From Cyclobacterium salsum (GTDB taxonomy: Bacteria; Bacteroidota; Bacteroidia; Cytophagales; Cyclobacteriaceae), in contig NZ_WNKG01000012.1 of NCBI RefSeq assembly GCF_010119245.1, positions 1 through 64,000 of the forward strand: a stretch of 64,000 bases of DNA. The letters run 5' to 3'. Position 1 is the stretch's first letter. Every line of letters begins with the position of its first letter. Positions 58,093 through 64,000 of this stretch are shown here, one piece after another. The notes beneath the pieces are model-generated. The model saw only the letters and a list, made by a program, of their open reading frames with translations, had not been told where the DNA came from and searched no databases. The position numbers and the translations under genes were made by a program.

Positions 58093-58731
58093 TTAAGGCG
58101 CTAACCTTTCCATTTTCCAATGATTGTCAGTAACCGAAAGCGTATACAGAATCCGGTCGTGCAGACGGGCCGGTCTGCCTTGCCAGAATTCCATGGATTC
58201 CGGTTCCAGCCGAAAACCGCCCCAGTTTTCAGGCCTTTTCAGGGGCTCCTTTTGAAATTTGCTTACCGCTTCCACTAGTCTTTTTTCCAGAAACGCCCTA
58301 TCCGGAATTACCTGGCTTTGTGGGCTGACCCAGGCTCCGATCTGGCTTTCCTGTGGCCTACTCAGGTAGTATTCGTCTGATTCAAGGGCACTAATCCGGG
58401 CCACGGTTCCAGATACGCGTACCTGTCGTTCCAACTCCGGCCAAAAGAAGGTAAGCGAAGCATAGGGCTGATGGGAGAGTTGCTGACTTTTGTTACTGCC
58501 ATAATTGGTAAAAAAAACAAACCCCTGATCTACTCCTTTGAGTAAAACGATTCTTCCCGCTGGCCTCATCTCCGCATCTACGGTGCACAAATGCATGGCG
58601 GTAGGTTCGTTTACTTGAGCAGTAATTGCTTCTGATAACCATAACTCGAATTGTTCTAAAGGGCTGGTAAACATCCCTTTTATATCTAAAGTTTTAGAGG
58701 AATATTCCTTTCTTATGTCTGCTAGTTTCAT
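58093..58731 (-). CDS. pdxH: Pyridoxamine 5'-phosphate oxidase
   Basis: The 212-residue FMN enzyme makes pyridoxal 5'-phosphate. Family marks are EPTAMHLCTVDAEMRPAGRIVLLKG (substrate and FMN binding) near residue 38, FFTNYGSNKSQQL near residue 73, FWPELERQVRVSG near residue 93, SYYLSRPQ-like DEYYLSRPQESQIGAWVSPQSQ near residue 117, and the C-terminal HDRILYT and ENWGGFRLEP motifs. A candidate -7 element lies 37 bases upstream. It is monocistronic. Confidence 0.97.
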   Translation of the reverse strand: MKLADIRKEYSSKTLDIKGMFTSPLEQFELWLSEAITAQVNEPTAMHLCTVDAEMRPAGRIVLLKGVDQGFVFFTNYGSNKSQQLSHQPYASLTFFWPELERQVRVSGTVARISALESDEYYLSRPQESQIGAWVSPQSQVIPDRAFLEKRLVEAVSKFQKEPLKRPENWGGFRLEPESMEFWQGRPARLHDRILYTLSVTDNHWKMERLAP

Positions 58732-58767
58732 TTTTCTATTTTAAGGCACAAATCCAATTTTGAAATA

Positions 58768-58775
58768 CAAATATA
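58768..58775 (-). promoter_or_regulatory. Candidate -7 element of pdxH
   Basis: On the minus strand this reads TATATTTG, an exact TAnnTTTG, 37 bases before the pdxH start. No clear -33 element was seen at the expected distance. Confidence 0.4.
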
Positions 58776-58824
58776 TTGTAATTAAGAATTTTTACTTTAT
58801 ATTAAAGCCTCGTATCCAATATTT

Positions 58825-59397
58825 TTGATGATGCCACTACCAAACATACCGCCTCAATCCGGAAGTCTGCTGATTTCAGAGCCGTTTCTGCAAGATGAAA
58901 ATTTTGTCCGGTCAGTGGTATTGCTATGTGAAAACAACGAGATGGGTTCTTTTGGTTTGGTATTAAACAAGCTTTCTATTTTTAAACTTGATGAATTGCT
59001 GGATGGTTGTGATTTTCGGGACAAGGAAGTATATGTAGGAGGCCCCGTGGAGCAAAACACCCTTCACTTTATTTATCAGGGAGAGCAGGCGTTAGAAGAC
59101 AGCATTGCGCTCGGAGATGGATTGTGGTGGGGCGGAGACTTTGCCGAACTGATGGAGAAATACAGGCTGGGGAAAATCAATAGTGCCGATTTTCGGTTTT
59201 TCATAGGATATTCCGGATGGGATCAGGGGCAGCTGGACGAAGAAGTGACGGGAAATACCTGGATCGTATGCGACAATACCCATGCTCGGAATATTTTTAA
59301 GGCAGAACCAGATGATCTTTGGCGGGTAATATTGAAAGAGATGGGAGGTGATTTCCAGGTTTTGGCAAATTATCCCATAGACCCAAGACTTAATTAG
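58825..59397 (+). CDS. YqgE/AlgH family protein
   Basis: The 190-residue protein matches the AlgH/YqgE fold: GSLLISEPFLQDENFVRSVVLLCEN near residue 10, GSFGLVLNKLS near residue 39, YVGGPVEQNTLHFIY near residue 71, and RFFIGYSGWDQGQLDEE near residue 128. The ATG at 58828 is an alternative start. The molecular function of the family is not established. It diverges from pdxH, and the two share the 93-base spacer. Confidence 0.93.
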   Translation: MMMPLPNIPPQSGSLLISEPFLQDENFVRSVVLLCENNEMGSFGLVLNKLSIFKLDELLDGCDFRDKEVYVGGPVEQNTLHFIYQGEQALEDSIALGDGLWWGGDFAELMEKYRLGKINSADFRFFIGYSGWDQGQLDEEVTGNTWIVCDNTHARNIFKAEPDDLWRVILKEMGGDFQVLANYPIDPRLN

Positions 59398-59408
59398 CCC
59401 AAAATTGC

Positions 59409-59416
59409 TACTTTTG
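59409..59416 (+). promoter_or_regulatory. Candidate -7 element of the DUF349 gene
   Basis: TACTTTTG matches TAnnTTTG exactly and lies 40 bases before the DUF349 start codon. The -33 region is not convincing. Confidence 0.35.
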
Positions 59417-59455
59417 TTTAGCATGGTTTGAAATACGCAGGAATACAAGACAATT

Positions 59456-61648
59456 ATGGATAAGGATAAAGAAGTTTCCGGTAAAACGGATAAGGTTACT
59501 GAAGATTTGGTAAATCGCCAAAAATCAGGTTTGGATGCAACAGAAACGGGGAATCAGGAGAATGCGGAGCAGAAGGCAGAAGCGCCGAAACCGCAGGATG
59601 AGGAATCCGAAGTAAGTCAGGCAAAGCAGGAAAAATCAGAGGAGCTGAACGTCCAGGATGGACAGAGCGAAGACCATCAGGAAGCACAGCAGAAGCTACC
59701 TGAGTCTGAAGCGCAAGATGTAAAGTCGGATCCTACTCAGGAAGCACAGAAGGAGGGAGAGAAGATGACCGCTGGGGACGGTGAATCCGGAGAAAATCAG
59801 GAAGGGCCGCAGGAAGAAGAAGAGTTGAAAGCGAAGGATGTGGAATCCGATCCACCTCAAGACGAAAGGGAGAAAGCCGAGGAGCAGAAGGCCCAGGACT
59901 CGGACACCGAAGAAAACCAAGAGGAGGAGCACGAAGAAGAAGTGCATTTTAATAACTTCACCAAGCCCCAGTTGTTAAAGGCCTTGAAAGAGTTTGCACA
60001 GGAGCAAGATTTTATCAAGCGGGATGGCCTTGTTCAGGAAATAAAGAATCATTACGAAGAATTTTATTCCAAGGAAAAGGAGGAGGCCCTTCAGCAATTT
60101 ATAAAAGAAGGAGGCGAAGAAGGAGGGTTTGACTACCGGGGTTCGGATGCCGATAGGGAGTTTTTTGCCACCTATCAGCAATTCAAAGATAAGAAGCACC
60201 AGCAGGTAAAGGATTTTGAGCGGTCTAAGGAGAAAAATGCCCAGGAGAAAAATGGAATTCTGGACCAATTGCGGAATTTGGTGGATGGGGAAGAGACCAC
60301 CAATAGCATAGAGACCATTAAAAAGATTCAGGAAGAATGGAAAAAAATCGGACCCGTCCCTCATAGCCAGAATAAAAACCTATGGGCCTCCTACAATGCC
60401 CTGATGGATCGGTTTTACGATAACCGGAGTATTTATTTTGAACTGAAAGAACTAGATCGAAAGAAAAACCTGGAAAGTAAGCTGGAGCTGTGTAATAAGG
60501 CGGAAGCCTTGCTCGACCTGGAAGATATCAAGGAAGCCATCCGTGTGCTAAACGACCTGCACGAGGAATTCAAACACATAGGGCCTGTACCGAGAGAGGA
60601 ACAGGAAGCCTTGTGGACCCGCTTCAAAGCCGCTTCGGATTCGGTATACAACAAAAGAAAAGCGTACTACGACAGTCAAAAAGAAGTATTTAAAGCCAAT
60701 CAGGAACTAAAGGAAAAGCTGATCGAGAAGCTAACGGTTTTTAAGGAATTTAAGGCCGAAAAAATCAGGGATTGGAATTCCAAGACCAAGGAAATTTTGG
60801 CTATTCAAAAGGAATGGGAAGCCATCGGGCCCGTTCCACGGGAATCCGGAAGAGAGATCAATAAAACATTTTGGGGATTATTCAAGCAGTTTTTCCATCA
60901 TAAAAACCAGTTCTTCAAAGAGCTGGATGAGATTCGAAACGAAAATAAGGAAAAAGCGGAGGAATTGATTGCCGATGCGGAGTCTCATAAGGACAGTACC
61001 GACTGGAAGGAAACTTCTAATCATCTGATTCAGTTACAAAAGAAATGGAAGGAATTGGGTCCCCTTCCCGAAAAATTCCGGGATGACTTGTACACCCGGT
61101 TTAAAAAGTCCTGCGATACCTTCTTTAATAACCGCCGGGATGCGAACAAGGAAACGAACAAAGCCTTCGAAGAAAATCTGGCGGCAAAAGAGGATGTGTG
61201 TACCCGCATTTTGACGGCCGCCAACGAGCCGGATGAAGTCAGTCCGGATGGATTGGAATCCTTGATCCGGGAGTTCAATGAAATCGGTTTTGTTCCCAGA
61301 AAAAGCATGAAGGACATTTCGGCCAAATTCAATGAGGCCGTAAATACCTATATGGGCAAGTTGGATCTGGAGGGAGAAAGCAAGGATGATTTTCTGTTTC
61401 GCCTTAATCTGAACAAACTGCAGTCCGACCCCAATAGCACTCGGGTGCTTAATAAAAAGGAACATGGTATTCGCAAGCAAATTTCCGATTTGGAAAACAA
61501 CATCACCTTGTGGCGAAACAACCTGGAGTTTTTTGCTTCTTCGAAGACGGCCGATAAATTGAAAGACCAGTTTGAGGAAAAAATTGACAAAGCAGAGCAG
61601 GAAGTGGATAAGTTAAAGAAAAAACTATCCATCATCCGGGAATTTTAA
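59456..61648 (+). CDS. DUF349 repeat protein with acidic repeat N-terminus
   Basis: The 730-residue protein has a highly acidic, Gln/Glu-rich N-terminus (residues 1-165), then about five tandem DUF349 repeats of roughly 75 residues. Each repeat carries a W-x-x-I-G-P-V-P type signature (WKKIGPVPHSQNKNLWASYN, EFKHIGPVPREEQEALW, WEAIGPVPRESGREINKTFW, WKELGPLPEKFRDDLYTRF, FNEIGFVPRKSMKDISAKF). A C-terminal coiled coil completes it. No signal peptide is seen, so it is probably cytoplasmic. The function of DUF349 proteins is not known to me. Residues 46-165 consist of six degenerate 20-residue units. Confidence 0.92.
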   Translation: MDKDKEVSGKTDKVTEDLVNRQKSGLDATETGNQENAEQKAEAPKPQDEESEVSQAKQEKSEELNVQDGQSEDHQEAQQKLPESEAQDVKSDPTQEAQKEGEKMTAGDGESGENQEGPQEEEELKAKDVESDPPQDEREKAEEQKAQDSDTEENQEEEHEEEVHFNNFTKPQLLKALKEFAQEQDFIKRDGLVQEIKNHYEEFYSKEKEEALQQFIKEGGEEGGFDYRGSDADREFFATYQQFKDKKHQQVKDFERSKEKNAQEKNGILDQLRNLVDGEETTNSIETIKKIQEEWKKIGPVPHSQNKNLWASYNALMDRFYDNRSIYFELKELDRKKNLESKLELCNKAEALLDLEDIKEAIRVLNDLHEEFKHIGPVPREEQEALWTRFKAASDSVYNKRKAYYDSQKEVFKANQELKEKLIEKLTVFKEFKAEKIRDWNSKTKEILAIQKEWEAIGPVPRESGREINKTFWGLFKQFFHHKNQFFKELDEIRNENKEKAEELIADAESHKDSTDWKETSNHLIQLQKKWKELGPLPEKFRDDLYTRFKKSCDTFFNNRRDANKETNKAFEENLAAKEDVCTRILTAANEPDEVSPDGLESLIREFNEIGFVPRKSMKDISAKFNEAVNTYMGKLDLEGESKDDFLFRLNLNKLQSDPNSTRVLNKKEHGIRKQISDLENNITLWRNNLEFFASSKTADKLKDQFEEKIDKAEQEVDKLKKKLSIIREF
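59591..59950 (+). repeat. Six degenerate 60-bp coding repeats (acidic 20-residue units)
   Basis: Residues 46-165 divide into six units of exactly 20 residues, e.g. AQDVKSDPTQEAQKEGEKMT, AGDGESGENQEGPQEEEELK and AKDVESDPPQDEREKAEEQK. Alternate units share AxDVxSDPxQ. The units are diverged, unlike the MBG repeats. Confidence 0.7.
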
Positions 61649-61700
61649 CTTCTCAGATTGAGTGACCTAGTAATTTTCGGGTAAAATTTCTTGCTTAAAT

Positions 61701-61732
61701 TTTGATTTACCAGCCGTATCAAATTATATTTG
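61701..61732 (+). promoter_or_regulatory. Bacteroidota-type promoter of tRNA-Thr
   Basis: TTTG at 61701-61704, a 20-base spacer and TATATTTG at 61725-61732 match the -33/-7 consensus. The tRNA begins 62 bases downstream. Confidence 0.7.
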
Positions 61733-61794
61733 CACTCGCATTCGGGGATAAATGATCCTTTCGTCTTTTGATAAAGATACAAATGCTTCCCGAA

Positions 61795-61867
<73 letters not shown>

Positions 61868-61872
61868 CAAAT

Positions 61873-61911
61873 AAACCACTCACGAGTCTTCGATTCGTAG
61901 TGGTTTTTTTT
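61873..61911 (+). terminator. Terminator downstream of tRNA-Thr
   Basis: AACCACT pairs with AGTGGTT around a structured loop and is followed by eight Ts, six bases after the tRNA. Confidence 0.8.
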
Positions 61912-62129
61912 ATGGAATTGGTAGTGTGTCTGGATTTTTTTAATTCCTTCATATACACTTCTACAGGATATTGAGATTCAAATTTTACCACCCTCCTTTT
62001 TTTCCTCCTGAAACAGGAGTTGGCTTAGGGGACGTTGAGTTGCTATCCCTGTTGGGTTGCTACTATAAAGGCTATTTCAAAAATCCTGAAAGAATAATCT
62101 GCATAATCTGCAAAAAAGGAATAGGAGAA
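61912..62129. other. Spacer between tRNA-Thr and the glycine-rich gene
   Basis: About 220 bases with no credible gene. A short plus-strand frame starting at 61971 runs into the convergent gene and lacks coding character. No terminator for the convergent minus-strand gene was recognised. Confidence 0.4.
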
Positions 62130-63515
62130 TTATTTCTTAACCACCTTAATATGTTCCACCTTCTGACCCCATTTGATTTCCAAAACCATTATACCTTTAA
62201 GAGATTTTGGGATAAGGGTAGCTAATTGGTCATTCATCTCATTTTCGGAATTGACTGTGATTGCTGGACTGATTAGTGTAGGATGTATAATTCGGAACGT
62301 AATTTTTTCATGGTTATACCGGGATTTATCAAGTAAAGATATTCTCAGCTGTTCATCTAGCATTGGATTTGGGTAAGCGCGCCACACCCCATTGGTTATA
62401 CCTGCCTGTGAGATTTTTATTCCCACGGTTTTGCTGTAGGAAAGAGCGCCGGAATAGGCTACCTGCTTTAATCTGTAATAGGCCGTGCAGCCAAAAAGAG
62501 GCAGGTTATCATCGGAAAAGCTGTAGTCAGTGCGAAGATCGGAATATCCTACACCTTCTACTTTTCCAATTTTTTCAAAATGCTTTATATTATTGAGTGC
62601 ACGCTCTACTTCGAAATGAGAGTTTTCCCGTTCCTTAAAAGTAGCCCAGGTGATAGTACCAATGCGACTTTGATCTTCAAAAGAGGCATTGATGTAGGCA
62701 TATTCTACAGGAAGTATAATGAGGGTAGCAGAGATGATGACCAGTCCGTTGCCTCCATCCCCACCTCTGGTACTGCCGCCTCCACCGCCTCCGCCGTTTG
62801 TGGCATTTGATGCCGTTCCTGTAGCACCATTTGTGCCACCATCTACTCCAAACCCTTGGGTTTGGAACCGGATAGAGCTGGCCGATCCTCCACCACCCCC
62901 ACCATATCCAAGTAGTCCGGCTCCTCCATTCCCTCCTGTAGCCCTGGGCTGGCCACGGTTACTTACAATCCCATTGGATCCATTGCCAGAAGCACCACCA
63001 CCACCACCACCTGCTCTCCTGTTACCACCCGCACTCGCTCCGGCCCCTCCTGGCCTTCCCACACCTGATCGCTCGCCAGGTCCAGCATTTCCTCCAGCAC
63101 CACCAAGACCAGGGTTTGCAGTTTGGGTATCAAAACTTGTTGGAGTTCCGGGATTACCCCCAACCCCGTCATTAGCACTACCAGCGCCACCTGCACCTAC
63201 TGTGTATGAAAATAAATTCCCTGGGGTAGTATCAATGGTAAAAGTCATTACCTGGCCACCCCCTCCTCCTCCTGCGCCTTGACCTCTGCCTCCTCCGCCA
63301 CCGCCTCCTACAATAATTACGCTCAGTACGATCTCGTCAACATATTCGCTAGGTCCTAGTGTAGACGAAGTAAGTACGGTATACGTGTTGTAACCGGGAG
63401 TAGATATCGTTACCGCTGGAATGATTTCAAATCTCTGTGCCAATGAGATATTGGATGCTAATAAAAATAATAATATAATTTTTATCTGATAAATTTTAAA
63501 AAAATTAATAGTCAT
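62130..63515 (-). CDS. Secreted glycine-rich protein with T9SS-type C-terminal region
   Basis: The 461-residue protein has a signal peptide ending near ISLAQ (residue 26), an N-terminal glycine-rich domain beginning SVIIVGGGGGGG and continuing to about residue 268 (GNLFSYTVGAGGAG, many GGGGGG runs), a beta-sandwich region with WATFKERENSHFEVERA and YYRLKQVAYSGALSYSK, and a C-terminal module (WRAYPNP) resembling T9SS type A sorting domains. Such proteins are exported and attached or released at the surface. It is the last gene in the window, with a spacer of at least 485 bases upstream. Confidence 0.88.
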   Translation of the reverse strand: MTINFFKIYQIKIILLFLLASNISLAQRFEIIPAVTISTPGYNTYTVLTSSTLGPSEYVDEIVLSVIIVGGGGGGGRGQGAGGGGGGQVMTFTIDTTPGNLFSYTVGAGGAGSANDGVGGNPGTPTSFDTQTANPGLGGAGGNAGPGERSGVGRPGGAGASAGGNRRAGGGGGGASGNGSNGIVSNRGQPRATGGNGGAGLLGYGGGGGGSASSIRFQTQGFGVDGGTNGATGTASNATNGGGGGGGSTRGGDGGNGLVIISATLIILPVEYAYINASFEDQSRIGTITWATFKERENSHFEVERALNNIKHFEKIGKVEGVGYSDLRTDYSFSDDNLPLFGCTAYYRLKQVAYSGALSYSKTVGIKISQAGITNGVWRAYPNPMLDEQLRISLLDKSRYNHEKITFRIIHPTLISPAITVNSENEMNDQLATLIPKSLKGIMVLEIKWGQKVEHIKVVKK

Positions 63516-64000
63516 GTATGATGTTCTCTTATTTAAACGATAAACTTCTCAGATAATAACTTTGTTGATTCTAAGACCTTTTTATTTTAGAAAAAAAACC
63601 AACTACTGAAAGAGATATTTTGTTTATCTAGAGAACTGTTTTTTTTCTTTTTAAAGTTACTTTTTTAGAAATAATGATTTCTCACGCAAGTAAAGGAGGT
63701 AAGTAAAGGAGGTAAGTAAAGGTGGGTCAAAGTCGACACTAGCAGGTTTCTTCGTGTTATTCTTTTGGTTATAATTTAAAGTCCTTATGCATACTGGTGC
63801 GCCTTTGCCTGTTTGGAGAACTCTTAAGGGTATGAAAAAACTTTCTAGTTAACAGAAATGTAAGGGTTTCATTAAACATTTCGTCATATTGTTTAACGAT
63901 CAACTATGGAAGATATAAATAAATACATATTCCTGATAAGAAAAGTCTATTAAACCAACGAATGAAATTGAAATGCAATTAATCATATTATATATATTAT
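63516..64000. other. Non-coding AT-rich end of the window
   Basis: No credible frame on either strand over 485 bases. The sequence is AT-rich and presumably contains the promoter of the glycine-rich gene and the approach to a gene beyond the window. It holds one short tandem repeat (63688-63726). Confidence 0.5.
63688..63726. repeat. Three tandem 13-bp units
   Basis: AAGTAAAGGAGGT occurs twice in tandem, followed by a third copy with two changes (AAGTAAAGGTGGG). It is purine-rich on the plus strand. No function is evident. Confidence 0.8.

Noticed and set aside
62719..63282. 187-residue proline-rich plus-strand frame
   Set aside because: It is the complement of the glycine-rich coding region (GGN codons read as proline codons on the other strand), not an independent gene.

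Overview
The window is a chromosomal segment of a Bacteroidota bacterium, most likely a marine Cytophagales (Cyclobacteriaceae-like) species. The support is a type IX secretion (T9SS) type B sorting domain, a PorP/SprF protein, a T9SS type A-like secreted protein, a 287-residue primary sigma factor, bacillithiol synthesis, a lipidated TamA (TamL), and promoter elements of the Bacteroidota form TAnnTTTG. Shine-Dalgarno sequences are weak, as expected for the phylum. Base composition is moderate and even, apart from a visibly AT-rich cassette near 40.3-41.3 kb and a GC-rich repeat block near 44 kb.

Layout. 1-4.6 kb: the 3' part of a giant MBG-repeat adhesin-like T9SS cargo and its PorP/SprF partner. 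4.9-8.5 kb: a lipid kinase, an orphan receiver-domain protein and groES-groEL. 8.8-10.5 kb: a protein of unknown function convergent with a sterol desaturase-family hydroxylase. 10.6-15.3 kb (minus strand): miaB, a sigma-54 activator, lptE, a TPR-tail protein and secG in one tight operon. 15.4-27.1 kb: tamB-tamL, a degenerate dihydroorotase homologue, two DUF4199 membrane proteins and two glycosyltransferases. 27.3-34.9 kb: a complete trp operon, trpEGDCFBA plus a DAHP synthase, preceded by a promoter, a 15-residue leader peptide with three consecutive Trp codons and an attenuator. 35.3-38.4 kb: phenylalanine hydroxylase, a secreted esterase/phosphoesterase fusion and a small membrane protein. 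38.4-44.0 kb: parE and parC, with a SatD-membrane protein cassette between them. 44-45 kb: GC-rich repeats and a yefM-yoeB toxin-antitoxin pair whose antitoxin frame is split. 45.3-48.6 kb: thrS-infC-rpmI-rplT. 48.8-54.9 kb: tRNA-Met, a START-like protein, an LptF/G permease, rpsO, pnp and rpoD. 55.0-59.4 kb: trxB, an M23/LysM peptidase, bshB1, pdxH and an AlgH family protein. 59.5-61.9 kb: a DUF349 protein with an acidic repeat tail and tRNA-Thr. 62.1-63.5 kb: a glycine-rich T9SS cargo. The last 485 bases hold no visible gene.

Common themes are envelope biogenesis (TamB/TamL, LptE, LptF/G, SecG, T9SS), core translation and RNA decay, and aromatic amino acid metabolism. The most distinctive element is the trp leader: promoter, Trp-codon peptide, a competing hairpin that contains the Trp codons, and an intrinsic terminator can all be read directly. 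Other points worth following are the SatD cassette with twin palindromes, the yefM frame split at a U UUU UUG heptamer, a dihydroorotase homologue that has lost its metal ligands, and a fused SGNH esterase/metallophosphoesterase.
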